Below, piece after piece: positions 14,601 through 26,303 of a stretch of 64,000 nt of DNA (position 1 is the first letter of the stretch; every line of letters begins with the position of its first letter). This stretch comes from Sinonovacula constricta. Taxonomy: Eukaryota > Mollusca > Bivalvia > Cardiida > Solecurtidae. The stretch lies in assembly GCA_007844125.1 (NCBI GenBank), contig CM017556.1:25337714-25401713 (forward strand). The letters run 5' to 3'. The notes below the pieces were generated by a model. It was given only the letters and a program-made list of their open reading frames with translations. It was not told where the DNA came from and ran no database searches. The translations under genes and the position numbers were made by a program.

Positions 14601-17600
14601 GTAATCTATTAAAAATTATTAAATATTTCTAGTTTTACTTTTAACTAATACGGTAAGATCCCGTTTTTCAGATTCGAATCCAGTCTAGAAAACTCCGGTA
14701 AGGCAACAGGCTTCAAATTATCCTGGACAGCTGTCACAATAGCTATGGAAGGTAACCTATTACTAGTTTTTTATAAAACGCTCACACTCAAATTTTCGGC
14801 AAATTGCATTTCCTCAAAAGCAACAGCTCTCTTTAACTATCACACTTCTACCATCGCCTCATACATTCACCTCTGTTATTGGCTCACTTAATGGCGGGAC
14901 TACTTTCGATCCACGTGACTGCCTCGTGGATCACGTCCATGTTTATTTACAAATGCGCATTAATATTACCATGTTATTCTTCCAAAAATAGTGCGATTGA
15001 ATTAATTAAATATCTTTAATTATTAACTTCAATATATGTCTTTTTTAGTAGATGTTTATTCGTTAAGTATTATTTTAATTTGAAAATATCCTTAAAATTA
15101 CACTTTCAAATTTCCGTCAAAAATCTTGACGTGAGCCCATTGCAGAGGTGTCTGAGAGAGGAACGAATGGCAACTCTGCATGGGAGATTGTTTAACTATA
15201 TGCAAGCGTTCATAGGCGCACGTGGGTCATCAAGTTAGAGTGAACGGCAGCGTCCATGAAAGCATACCAATCGGAACACCTCGGATAATTCACGAATCAT
15301 CTCTCGGATGTATGTAGGTAGTCGTATCACCTCGGCTATTTCCCTATATGGGGCTACTTTTGAGATATGCGTCAAAACAAAGATGACAGCTCGGGTGACA
15401 ACTCACTACAGTGCGATGCATGTAAATCATCAATTTGTGGCGGCTTCAACTTTAAAATCATCCAATTTTAATTTAACCAGCGCAGCAGACACAAAGCTGT
15501 CAAACGGTGACATTGTTTGTGTTTTGTGCGGACTACATTTCAGGCATATTCTTCTTCCGACTTCCGGCAAACAAAACGATCCTGATTTCTGTTAGTATCA
15601 TTGCACCAGATAAATCCGAGGGATGATTGTCCCGAGGACGGAATTACCCGAGGAGTTCCGATTGGACAGCATACAAATATGCAACGAGAGCAATTGTTTG
15701 GGCTTCACTCTTGGAAAGGACAATTTGTCGAAAAATTGAGTGTGAGAGTTGTTAGAAAAAAATAGTATTCTACAGTTCCCTTTTGAACAATTTACAAAAT
15801 TATATGTCGAATTAATTATTCATTATGACAACGTTGATGTAGTGCACAGATATATATTTCAACATTAATCTTGTTACATTAATAAGCAAATGGGATTATG
15901 CAATAATCAGAAGATGGGAAATATTCCCTATTATCGTATAGTCATGGGAATTAATTGGCTTTTTTATGAATTACAAAGAGAAATTTGTTTCTTAACTTTC
16001 ACATATAAGTAGGGCATCCATTGAAACATATTGCGGGATCTTTTCTAGTAACAGTAGTTAATTTGGCTGTTTAAGAGGGAATGAAAACGGCCCATACTGT
16101 CGGGATAAAACCTTTTAAGTGGTAAAGAATATTAATGGATCGCACGAGTATTATTTCCATCTGGCAGGTGCGTGTGATGGGTTCCAGTGCGCACGTGAGG
16201 GGACCGGAAGCTGTGACCAGCCGGGAAGACTGGGGCTATGCAAGCAACACCATTACTGTATAGATGCCTCGCTACATTGCAACGAAGCCCCGAACTGCGG
16301 GGCAGCTGATTCGAGTGACGAGAAAAAGTGTACGTATGTTTTCCTCAGATCTAACAGTAAGTATATTGATGCGCTTATGAGAGATATGGGTACAAATGAT
16401 CGAGCCCAAAATTGCAACAGAATGTACATGTATATAGTAAACAATAAAACAATAAATCATCATTTAAATCAAAGGTCTACGCTGATAAAAGTCCTAATCA
16501 AAACTTACCTGAGAAAATTCATATTCCCTTTTGAATCCTAAATAATCCACAAATATGTCCGAAGGTATTTTTACTATAATCCAAATGAATATTCCCACAC
16601 TACTGATATTTAAATCACTTATCCACGGGTGGTGCTTTAAGCCTTGTAAAATAGGTCTTACTCATGTCTTCAGTAAAACATGAAAAATAACACTTTTTAT
16701 ATAAGCAAAGTTTATTCAAGAATGTACCATTATATTCATGCGACCTTCGAATGGTTTAAAACAAAGCAAAAGCAAAACCCGACGCAATTTAATATGTTTT
16801 TAAGATGTAGAATACGTAGAAAAAAAGTTACAAAAATATTATAATTAACAACAAAACAGAAATTGCTCATGTGCATCAGCCTCACAGTACACAAATAAGT
16901 ATTGTTCAGATAGTATTTTTCTCGAACGTAGTATTTTTTTCTTTCTTTCTATGCATCTCATTGTTGATTTTCAGAGTTATTTTGAAAGTTACAGATGCAA
17001 AATATAAGTATAAACATATATATAAAAATAAAAATCATAAGATAAATAACTAACATAGAACGCCGTTTACCGAATTAGGACCGGTTTGTTGTCAGGTTTA
17101 GAAAGTCCGCAAAACAAACTTTCTCTATGTTCAAATTTCAGTGAGCATTCCATATATAGGCGTCGCGCTCCAGCGGGCCAATTATACGATCAGAGATTCT
17201 TATCATCAATATACGAACGTATATTTTCTTTATGTCTGTCAGGCTAAAGTCTTTAAAATCGCAAACGTTTTTACGGGTATGGTTGTCACACCTAATAATA
17301 TAAAGTTATCCCGCTCTAGTATAATATAAAACATGATTAAACAATCTACTGAACGGAAACACTACTATAATCCATAATCCTATACAATTCTAACATCTGG
17401 AGCGAAGGCCGGATTAGGGAGCTTTTTACTGTGTGTGTATGTTTTAAACTTGCCATCAGATCTAGCACTTGTTCAGTTAATTATATTTGGTAAAGAAAAA
17501 CGTTAAGTATTTATATTAACAAACACGTTTTTCACTTTAATTACACCAGGATATGAGTAATATATAGTTAACGTGTATTTTACTATTTGTACAGACTATG

Positions 17601-19017
17601 GCAAATGTTTTGACGGTGTACTTTGGACAAATCTAAAAATTATAATCTGCAAAATATCATTAGTTCGAATAAAAGCTTCTCTAAGTTTTAATTTTTCATT
17701 TATATTTTCATTTATATTTATGTATTTGTGCCTCTAAAATGATTTTGGCATAATCGGAAGGAAAATGTTTATTAAACAGTATTATCCGACGCATATCTGA
17801 ACTTTAGAAATTTAAATAATTATAGGAAATCCCCAATTTATTGCAAATCTGATTTACTTAAAACGTCGCGTGCTTCTAATAAATGTCAAGTCTTAAATTA
17901 TTTTATTTGATTATTTATTAACAGCGCACATAATTTATCCTTCAAGGCCAGCGTAAGCTTCCCTTTATAGCTTTCATATTTCGTTATAATTAGAATTTCA
18001 GTATTTAATTAACGGTACCTGAAAACCTCTTAAACACTAATATAGTGTTGAGTAAGATAGATTTTCACTGTGAATACTTTATCGCCTTATTACCTGATTA
18101 TACATGCTAAGAGACTTTAAATTATGCTTGAAATATTTTGAATTATGTCTGCTTGGTTAAATTCAAGTAAAAAACGCAATGTCTTTGGTAATTGAGCCGA
18201 AGACATGTTTTACAAGATCTCGTGTTTATATAAAATATTTCAATCTTCCATTTGAACTGCAATACGTCAACACCAGACAGAACGACTAGACAATGTGAGG
18301 CTGAAAGAATTATGTACACGGACTACTTGTAATCTCCTCTGACAACAAAACGCGAGCCTATACACAATACTGTGATTCTTGTGTGCGCATTATACACTTC
18401 TTATTTATAAACGGCTATTTGTAATAATAACAATTTTTTTACATTTAAAACAGAACTATTAAAAAATGCGGAAGCACAAACACCCAAATCGGCTAGTTTT
18501 TGTATTAATGGTTTGCGAGAGGTAACTAAAGTCCAGTGACGTCACCGTCTATGTATAGAATGATCAATCTGAATACTACGGCCTTTTCTGCCGAGTTTCC
18601 GAAAAGTTCGGGATTTTGCCGAGGTCTTCCTAGTGTAGAAAGTTCTGAGCTGCGGTACGCCGGTGGCATTCGAATCATCTTCGGTCCTTCCCGTACACCT
18701 TCGACAAAGAACCTCGAATGTAAAAGTATTGGCACACCGGGATTCTCGGTAGGTGCTTCGGTCTTCCTACATCATAAAGTAGCTCCTGCACATTTGCAGA
18801 AAATTAAGTTGCTACTAAGAAATTATGCAACCAAATAATTAAAATGGCTTATGTTGATCAATGCATTGATTATCCACATCAGACCTTTATAGTTAACCGC
18901 AAGTTTTCTTCTCCAATCAGGGCTCCAACTCACAAATCGGTACTAGAAGGTCCGCGCGGTTTCTAAAATTCAAGTAAAAACGCCATTTCAATTCGAAAAG
19001 GTTGCGATGGGTGTTGG

Positions 19018-19070
<53 letters not shown>

Positions 19071-20202
19071 CCCCCCCCTCTCTCCACCCTCCTCTTTCTC
19101 TATCTCTCTTTCTCACTCCATTATTGTTTTGCCATAAGTATTTTAACCATTTTGCTGTAGCTGTGTCAATAGATTCATCTTGCCGTGGATACTTTTCAGC
19201 CATATTACATCCGAGGCCTATATCTGAAAGTAAAGCCAAGGTGATCCGAATGCTCCGGTGATTTCATCCCCAAATATCTGTCTGCAGTCTTCCTGCACTG
19301 ACAAAAGCTTAACCCGTCGCCATGCAATAACTACTATCAGGGGCGTGCCTGGGCTTACGCACTTACGCATGTGCGTACAGTTGCTTCCAAAAATTGAAAA
19401 ATAAAAACGTCAAAAGCAAATAAAAATCGTACATAACCTGTGTTTAGCACTTGTTGTTAGCTGTTTCATTTTTTAAATTAGAGTTCTTTTACCCTTTTCC
19501 AAATTCTACAAATACATCTGCAATCCTACCTGACGTATTTCTGTCCCTTCCTGCTCGTTGTCGTCCCCCCCCCCCCCCCCCCGAAATAGTGCGTATACTC
19601 TCAAAGGTCGCCTAGGCACGCCCCTGACTATAATATCGTCGCTTCAGAAACAAAACAAACAATGTATTTCATATGTTTCAGGCCTTGTTCATATCATGAA
19701 ATACGTCGGCTACATCGGTGGACCATTGATAGTCATCATCATCATAGTAGTTATTGTGTTTTTCTGCTGTCGGAAGCGGTGTCGTCCCGGCGTACGGTAT
19801 AGTGTGCCAAAGGAACAGTCCCTTTCTCATTCAATGACGCACTCTATGACGCACTCGTTTGTCTCTTCTGCGCAAAGTTCCAACAACGTTCCAGTTCGCT
19901 CCCTTGATCATAGCCCGCGTTCATCATGTGTTATGTATACCACCTCATTTACAGACTGCGCTGTCAATGACAACGCTAACAGTAATATAAACACAAATTC
20001 CGATAAACTGACGGTAAGCTCGTTTACTAACTCATTACCGACATCTTCGAATTCTCATAATTCCACAAAAAGTATAAACGAGACCCCTCCGGAAGATGAA
20101 GTGGTGAAGCCAGCATACAAAGGACATCACAAACGACCCTCATACCACATGATGAGAGAATTATGTTATGAAGATGGAAACGTTGTTATAGCGGATATTT
20201 GA
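11421..20202 (+). CDS. CUB-CUB-LDLa transmembrane protein, 3' part (NETO/LEV-10-like)
   Basis: Six exons join without frame conflict: 11421-11614, 12562-12750, 14120-14261, 14672-14751, 16168-16356 and 19682-20202, giving 437 visible residues. Seen: the second half of one CUB domain (CRYDYIEI, FCGT), a complete second CUB domain with its four cysteines (GCGPGY, GCTWVI, KCHV..FDG, KYCGR), a cysteine-rich LDLa module ending DSSDEKKC, one hydrophobic membrane span (LIVIIIIVVIVFF) followed by basic CCRKRCR, and a Ser/Thr/Asn-rich cytoplasmic tail of about 135 residues. This makes it a type I surface protein with its N-terminus outside. Family knowledge: CUB-CUB-LDLa-TM (NETO, SOL-2) and multi-CUB-LDLa-TM (LEV-10) proteins are auxiliary or clustering partners of ligand-gated channels; such a role here is inference. 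The 5' half of the first CUB and the signal peptide are missing from the window. LRP3/12-like proteins are an alternative but usually have several LDLa modules. Confidence 0.85.
11865..12093 (+). mobile_element. tRNA-derived SINE, family 1, + strand copy (intron)
   Basis: Starts with a tRNA-like A-box region (gttgtggtacagtcgcc), continues through 'ttgtaactcctctgactgctta', and ends with the shared body 'tggttctactcagacat...cctccaccaaaa'. The same sequence occurs inverted at 13376-13521 and 32806-33038. The B box is better kept in the 32806 copy. Confidence 0.7.
12562..12750 (+). CDS. CUB gene exon B: first half of the next CUB domain
   Basis: Acceptor ttccttgcag, donor gtaagt. After a short linker (WSPFDPST) it encodes CGPGYLTG, then LQSPNFPLAYP and CTWVI, the classic CUB opening with C1 and C2. 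Phases match exons A and C exactly (2 bases in, 1 base out). Confidence 0.92.
13376..13521 (-). mobile_element. SINE family 1, truncated minus-strand copy
   Basis: Body part only: 'ggaggaggaagacc...gtagagccaccggcg...tccttcgccc' matches the 32806-33038 copy in the same orientation. The tRNA-like head is missing. It lies in the intron between CUB exons B and C. Confidence 0.65.
14120..14261 (+). CDS. CUB gene exon C: CUB middle
   Basis: Acceptor cattttcag, donor gtatag. It encodes KCHVALMIFDGF and KYCGR, supplying C3, the Asp-Gly calcium-site motif and C4, then SKSDRIVIR, which corresponds to the conserved 'S....i.IRF' strand. Confidence 0.9.
14672..14751 (+). CDS. CUB gene exon D: CUB end
   Basis: Acceptor gtttttcag, donor gtaacc. 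Its 26 full codons finish the domain (RFESS..., GFKLSW). The Arg codon is split across the C/D junction. A 1-kb inverted-repeat element starts within about 10 bp of the donor. Confidence 0.88.
14757..15775. mobile_element. About 1-kb element with long inverted ends (intron)
   Basis: The left end (tactagttttttataa...ctcacactcaaattttcg...aaattg) is matched by the reverse complement of the right end (tactatttttttctaac...ctcacactcaatttttcg...aaattg) for about 55 bp. A second inverted pair lies inside: ccaatcggaa...cctcgg at about 15266-15310 and its complement at about 15610-15682. A 95-codon frame at 15308 shows no known domain. It is probably a non-autonomous foldback/MITE-type element; TA target duplication is possible but not certain. 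Confidence 0.6.
16168..16356 (+). CDS. CUB gene exon E: LDLa module
   Basis: Acceptor tctggcag. It encodes eight cysteines; the last part, CNEAPNCGAADSSDEKKC, matches the calcium-binding half of LDL receptor class A repeats. An additional Cys pair in the N-terminal half (two more than the usual six) is odd. I chose the strong donor gtaagtat at 16357 because it leaves phase 1, as exon F needs; the earlier gtatgt at 16334 would leave phase 2 and break the frame unless another exon intervenes. Confidence 0.85.
16690..17200. repeat. Dispersed ~500-bp repeat, copy 1
   Basis: It is matched in inverted orientation by 55530-55990. Shared strings include 'gtgagcattccatatatagg', 'cgtcgcgctccag', 'gaacgccgtttaccgaatt' and 'attgttcagatagtattttt'. 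No coding frame and no clear terminal repeats were seen, so the class is unknown. Confidence 0.65.
17330..19016. other. Intron DNA of the CUB gene without recognised features
   Basis: AT-rich apart from a more GC-rich island at about 18536-18840 that is open on both strands (100 codons on +, 69 on -). The proteins match nothing I recognise and lack good flanking splice sites, so I do not call an exon. Confidence 0.4.
19017..19113. repeat. TC-rich microsatellite
   Basis: Long (TC)n with a C run in the middle and interrupted CT units after it. Confidence 0.95.
19338..19626. mobile_element. hAT-type MITE, copy 1
   Basis: The 289-bp element begins caggggcgtgcctgggc and ends gcctaggcacgcccctg: near-perfect 17-bp inverted ends of the CAGGGG type known from hAT elements. 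It is flanked by imperfect 8-bp direct repeats (actactat / actataat), as hAT insertion predicts. There is a poly-C run near the right end. Nearly the same sequence is at 62855-63159. It sits about 55 bp before the acceptor of the last CUB exon. Confidence 0.85.
19682..20202 (+). CDS. CUB gene exon F: membrane span, tail and stop
   Basis: Acceptor tatgtttcag. It encodes a hydrophobic span of about 20 residues (YIGGPLIVIIIIVVIVFF), a CCRKRCR stop-transfer cluster, a repeated SHSMTHSMTHS stretch, a long Ser/Asn/Thr-rich low-complexity region and a better-mixed end (YHMMRELCYEDGNVVIADI, then tga). The frame is also open upstream of the acceptor, but that part is the poly-C end of a MITE and is not exon. 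Confidence 0.9.
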
Positions 20203-20371
20203 AATTGTCCAGTTATTTTGATATATGTTTTAAATTTGTCGATTCCCTCTTACATTTTTGTTTAACTGTCATGTTGTCTTGTTTTTTCTTAAAATTATTG
20301 CTATATGTTTAACAAATTTGTATAAATTTAAAAATAGACTTATTTAAATGATATTGATGTAAGTTTAATTT

Positions 20372-20377
20372 AATAAA
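20372..20377 (+). promoter_or_regulatory. Candidate poly(A) signal of the CUB gene
   Basis: AATAAA about 170 bp after the stop codon. A second AATAAA at 20575-20580 is an alternative. The region between is AT-rich 3' UTR-like sequence. Confidence 0.45.
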
Positions 20378-20984
20378 AAAAATGACAAAAATTGAGTAAA
20401 TTAAAATATATTACTACAAATAAAAAGATTTAACTAATGTTTAAAGGATATTGAAGGACCTATATTATAATTTCAATGCATTTTTTTTTCATTTATCTGA
20501 ACACATGTAAAACATTAAAACATTTAAAACATCTAAATACATTTTAACTATTGTACATATATTTAAATATATTTAATAAAAGTTTAACCTTGTTTGAATA
20601 AAGCTAAATACATTTTAATATTTAACATATTTTGACAGACATTCAAGTGTTTTAAAGATATGACTTATTTGACAATATTGTTATACATTGTAATATCATA
20701 GATGTATATACTCATTTCATTTTTTATCCTGTTATCCCCATTCATAAATATGGTCAATTATCTCAAAGTATACATTCTAATGTCAAGGGTGCCTGTTATA
20801 TTATCATATTTTATCATTACTATATTTACATTAACGTTAAAAAAACTACAATCATCAAGTTTGTAACTGGTTTTGATCGCATTGTACTATCGCTCATGTC
20901 AATCGCAGTCAAATCATGCTAAAATCCAGCATCCCCAGAACCGCCATCAAACTCGTTTAAATAATTGTTATAAACATTATTATC

Positions 20985-21345
20985 TTAATTGTTATCATTA
21001 CCATCAACATCATCACTATCATCGGTATATACACCACAAACGCTGCTACCTGCGCATTCATCCCTATCATCACCATGTACATCATCATTATTGCTAATAT
21101 CATCATCATAACATCAGCGATATCATCATTTAGATAATCATTAGTCCCCACTACCTTCATCATCACCATCACCATCATTATCATCACTTACACAAACACC
21201 ACTACTATGATTATCATATTCATCACCACAGTCATCATCATCATCGATTCCACCTTAGCAACCGCCAACACCACCTTAATCCTCCTCCTCCTCCTCCTCC
21301 TCCTCCTCCTCATCATCATCATCATCATCATCATCATCACAATCG
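20985..21345. repeat. ATC/TCC trinucleotide repeat tract
   Basis: Interrupted (ATC)n throughout, with a pure (CCT)n and then (CAT)n run at about 21278-21340. The frames across it (for example His/Tyr-rich on +, Met-rich on -) are translated simple repeat. Confidence 0.9.
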
Positions 21346-21711
21346 CATAATCTTTCTCATTATAATCATTATCCTTATTACCATCGGCATCAGCATCACC
21401 GCTAGCTATCAGTCACAACATCTTGTGATGGTGATACCCCTTTTGAACGCATTTTACCATTTGTACCTGTAAACAAATTTATTGTATTTTGAGAAGTTTT
21501 GTATTTTATCAATAGCATACTAAACATTGTATATATGACTTTTCCATTGAACTCTAATCATTTTATTTATATGATTATAAGAAGAATCACGATATGTGGT
21601 GTTTACTTATGTGCACAGACGGTTATGTAAGCGTGCTTAGGTCTGTGGAATGTTTGCGGCATGGTTACGTGTGTTACTTTTAAGCTTAAGATATAAAACT
21701 GTCCACAGCTT

Positions 21712-22175
21712 AAAGGTGGTATCCAACTAGTTTGGACCAAAAATTATTTTCTAAATTAACCAAATAGTTATTGTTACCTGAAAAGGGCCATTCAAAATGC
21801 TGTTCGTCGATGTTCCTAGAACTGTGTGTACAGTCAAGCATAAATCACCCCTCGTAAATGCAAACATGTATTTCCTATCTGAGCCACGCTGCAGAAAAAG
21901 CTATTTTTAAACTTAGAAAATCACGTGTCCACTATTTTAAGATCACGTTATACAGTCGTCCAGTCTTTTTAGCAGAGACCACTATCGAGTTTTTAAGCAG
22001 TAGGACAGAAAACACATTTAGAGTGATTTTTGCGATTTGTTCTGTCTTGCGATTCGGTTAGTGTTCAAAACCGACTACAATCTGGGTTTATAAAAAGTAT
22101 GCCCAAATTTCCAAAAGCAGTGTTTCGATATTGTAGTATGTATTTTATAAAGACAAACTGTCGGATACCACCTTT
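21712..22175. mobile_element. MITE-like element, copy B
   Basis: Starts aaaggtggtatcc (21712-21724) and ends ggataccaccttt (22163-22175): perfect 13-bp inverted ends. The interior matches 7430-7916. It has no transposase, and the superfamily is not assigned. Confidence 0.75.
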
Positions 22176-23939
22176 TTCATATAAAATTTACCATTTACAT
22201 AAAAACATGGATACATAAATTGGATTTTGAAGTAATATTTTTTTATTGAAGCTTATTTTTTCTAATGACCATTTTGTTCTTTGTACAACGGTAGACTATT
22301 TATTGGTTACTGACCAATACTTCTGTGAAGAAAGAACATTTTAAGATTATTATTGTTGTTATTGTTGTTGTGTTTTTGTTTCTTCATTTTATCAATTTGA
22401 TATAAAAAAGACAGGACAAGTATGCATACAAATCACTTTTTATTAATAGAAAAGGAGTAAAAATTACTGATTAAAACTAGATGTGTGCATTTATCAGTAT
22501 TTCGACATTATTAGCTTATATTGATTTTCAAAGCCATCTTGATGTGTATTTATATGTTGCTAATGTCATACACAACATAACAACACATTGAACATGTCAG
22601 TATGAAAACTATATCGGCATTACTTAATCAACGAACAACCTTTTAAGTTCATGAACGATTGCATGGACAAGGTACACGAAAGTGCGAAAACTGTGGGGGC
22701 GCCACTGGTCGAGCGATGGAAGTCTTCAATTTTAAAATCCCAGTCTTTTACCGATTGGATTCGGTTTTAATTCCGAAAGAAAAACACGTCTTGTAGTAGG
22801 TATACATCGGATATGTGGTTTCACGCAGGACATTATAAATTTTAGGATGTATTTTTCTTCCTTTTATAGATAGGCGCAGGAGCGGATTCAGATAATACGG
22901 ATTAAGCACGCCCCAACAACGTCCCCGGACCATACCATATTTATATATTTAATGTTTAAATGTAATATGACTTAACATAAATCTGCCGAAAGGATAATTT
23001 TATCAATATAGATACAAAATGTACGGGATGTAAACGCTCATATCATATTGTGGGATCGGTAAAACGACTCTTGCATAACCAACATTTGACAGAAACATTA
23101 CTCGGCCTTTAAAGTCCTTGATACCCTGTGACGTCACCGCAGTAAGGACTTACTGTTTCAGAGAAATTCGCCAGGGTGACGTTGCCACAACTTCGGCAAT
23201 TGTCTGTGTGGTTTTTTAGAAACTTCATATCAAAGCAATAAAAACTCCATAGGAAATCATCTAAAACATATATGTCCCTTTGTGAGCCCCAAATATTGTA
23301 CATTTTAGTAACCGATGTGTAATTTAATAAATGCACAATTTAAGTACAGCTGTACTGCCATAAGACAAACAAAACTATTGACTTTAAAATGTATACTGTA
23401 TGCAAACATATAGCAGACAGACAAACAGGAAGACAGAAGGCGGAAAGATAGACCGACGGACGGAATGGACTGAAAATACAGACATACATGTAGGAATACA
23501 GGCGAAAATAGTAACTGAACGGAAGGACGGACGGGCATACGTGGGGATAGCCAAAAGTTCGATTGACAAGTTAAAAATATTTTTCATTCGTTGAGATATT
23601 CATTTGAAATTTTATCTCTTTGTATCTTGGCATCTATGACATTAGATAATAAAGTGTGTGTGTATTGTTGTTTTTTTTAAAGAAAGAACTGTATTGAAAC
23701 AATTGTAACTATGGCAACATCGTGTTGCTGATCCCTCCTTAATTGAAATAAAACACTTTCATTACATAATTAAAATAGCCGTAAATCCATTAAAAGTCGC
23801 ATGTTAGTTGCGGGAATCGATGGTAAGATGACGTGACGTCATAAGCGTTTTGTTACGTAATTGTTTGGTTGAAACGTTATCATGTTGCTAGCAGTCTAAC
23901 AGTTTCTCAATCGGCACCTGTTCAAAGTACAACGTAAAA
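22176..23939. other. Intergenic DNA, no gene recognised
   Basis: AT-rich with an imperfect CAGA-type tract at 23411-23470. A short sequence at about 22877 (caggagcggattcag) resembles one end of a CAGGGG-type hAT element, but no partner end was found. Small frames on both strands lack domains. Confidence 0.45.
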
Positions 23940-24113
23940 ATGACGTCTGATGATAGGCTAAAACAGAGGGCAGTAATACAATTTTGTGTAAGTCTTGGAA
24001 AGACACCTAGTCAAGCGATGGATATGGCGGACAGGCAGGCGGATGAATTTCGTTTAAACATTTTCAAATGTACATTACCTTACAACAGTTATACTATAAA
24101 AATGAAGATGTAG
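23940..24113 (+). pseudogene. Mariner-type transposase N-terminal fragment
   Basis: A 57-codon frame starts MTSDDRLKQRAVIQFC and continues VSLGKTPSQAMDMA, the pattern of the first helix-turn-helix (HTH_48) of Mos1/mariner and SETMAR-type transposases (known family consensus 'RaVIkFcvkLGKTp'). The frame stops before the second DNA-binding helix, and no DDD catalytic domain follows. It is therefore a broken remnant. A palindromic tgacgtca lies about 100 bp upstream, at about 23834. Confidence 0.6.
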
Positions 24114-26303
24114 CTAATCGGAACAGTTTAGTATGTTAGATACATTTTGAACTTTTCCTCTCTAGGTACTAGCATTCGGCAACAATATTTTTTACGGTAC
24201 ATTAGAATTGAAACATTTAGCTTATTTATTCTTTGAAGATAGCAATTATCTTTTATCAGACGTGCTGTTTACCTTTTTGTGTAAAAGAGGTTGTGAAGTA
24301 GATTTTCTAGTTCAATGAAAGGACCAGAATAAAAATGTAAGGTTGTGGCGTATATGTCTTCTAAAGCTAGGAACTTTTAAATATGATTTACATGTAACAA
24401 TGCCAATATTTATGAACTTATTTTTTTTCTGGTCGCATAAGGTTTCGATATACCCTAATTATTTTTTTTAAACAATAAAAATAAGCAAATATTGGAAATG
24501 GTGTTGCATACTCTTGCTAGAGCGGTATCTAATCTAATTATATACGCCAAATATTAGCAAAGTTGAGTATTTTTGGTTATTTCAGAAACCGTATATAAGC
24601 AAAAATCAAACTACTTTCTAATGACGACATCTGATTTTAGAGCTTATGACCTGGTAAACATGTGTTTTTGTTAGCCTAATCGCTGTTTTTAACAAGACAT
24701 TTATATCTCATAAATATTTATTTGTTATCTGTATGTAAAATATGCAAGATTGTGTTTTCACTAGCAGTGCTACTTTATAGCTTAATAGCGCTAACAAATT
24801 TGGCTTTAAAATCCGTTTTCTTTAATTAAGCTCTTTCTTACATCTTAAATGAATACAACATGGTGGCTTATATATGTATAAAATATTTCGGTAAATCTTG
24901 GCATTCAAGTCATTCCATTTAGGTATATTTAAAGGGAAATTACTCTTACTGTTTAAAGTACAATATGTTACCTCCCTTGTAGATTGATATTGGATGATGT
25001 ATAATAATTAAGATTTTTCCAAGATCTTCTGCTTTCAGAATGCTTCAGACTATATCAGTAATATATCTTATAATTCTCCAGCCCGCTACTCATACAAGTA
25101 TCACAAAGTGATATTCTAATTAATATCAACAATTAAATACCCAAGTAACTAATTATATTTACACTGCGGTTTGTGCATTGAAAGAATTGTTTTGGAAGTG
25201 TGTATGAAAATTATCTTTGTTCTGCACATTTAGTATTTGTTATACAATAAATATTTATGAAAGAATCAGTTGTTGTGTGATATTTTAACGTAACAAAGGT
25301 TTATGTAAAGTTCAAGTTCAATTTAAAAGCCTATGACATTAGAACAGATACTTCCCAAAAGAAGTGGCATTTCGACTCATCATTTTTAATATATTATCAA
25401 AAATACGTCATATATGTACGCTTGGAATTAATTTATATATGAATGCGTATGTGCGTGCATGTGTGTGCGCGCTCGTGCGTGCGAGAGTGCGCCCGTGCGT
25501 GCGTGTGTGTGTATTGATTTTCTGATAATATATTAAAAATGAGGAGTACATATATGTGTTGAATATGTATGTAGTTGAATTATTAGTGTTGGTGGTCACG
25601 TGTGAGTCAATACAAAGTGAACCAGCGTCATCGGTGATATGTGATTTAAACCTAAATAACATTAAAGAAATAAAAGAACCTAACTACGTTTAAATTGATT
25701 TTACTATAGGGGATAGTTTACTCAATTTTACAATGTGCACTGCATTTGAACACAGCTAAAGAAAAAGTTTTGTTCGACACACTGGCACATGCAATGTGCT
25801 ATATAATACCAAAATATATAGGTTCGCACACAAATCTCCATATCTACATTCATGGATAAACGTGACTTTGCGTGAAATGGGTTCTGCGATATTTTAATCA
25901 GGATGCTGTATAAGGACATGTATGAGGTAGAGATTATCTATGTACACAAGTATATAGTGTTGAGAAGCCATTTAAATAATCAACTCTCCAAATTTTCCCT
26001 TTGTCAACTGTGAATATTCTGAAAATTCCTTTTAAGTTGACAGAAAAACAGGTATTCCTGAATGTTCGAATGTGTTTATACTTTTATCGCGATTTCTTTC
26101 TTTGAAAAGGGAAATACAAAACGGGCTACATTTCAATCCAAATATTTCTCTCTTTTGCGCGAACATTTTATTGTTTACCTTTTTAATATCCAAAACTGAA
26201 TACACGAAATATTTTTCATTCATCTGGAGACGTTGTCCACTCGAAGCGGATATAATGCTGCTCCCACTTTCCATAGCATGCCGTGAACAAATGTCTCTAC
26301 ACC
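24114..26303. other. Intergenic DNA, no gene recognised
   Basis: AT-rich with only small frames. A short TG/CG-rich purine-pyrimidine tract is at about 25440-25512. Confidence 0.5.

Noticed and set aside
16357..16541. Extension of the LDLa exon frame to 16541
   Set aside because: A strong donor at 16357 ends the exon in the phase that the membrane-span exon needs; the extension loses all domain character.
18536..18838. 100-codon + frame in a GC-richer island of a CUB-gene intron
   Set aside because: Open on both strands, no known motif, and no splice junction compatible with the exon E to F join, which is already in phase.
22877..22930. Possible hAT-type terminal sequence (caggagcggattcag)
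   Set aside because: Only one end was seen and no matching inverted end or target duplication, so no element is called.
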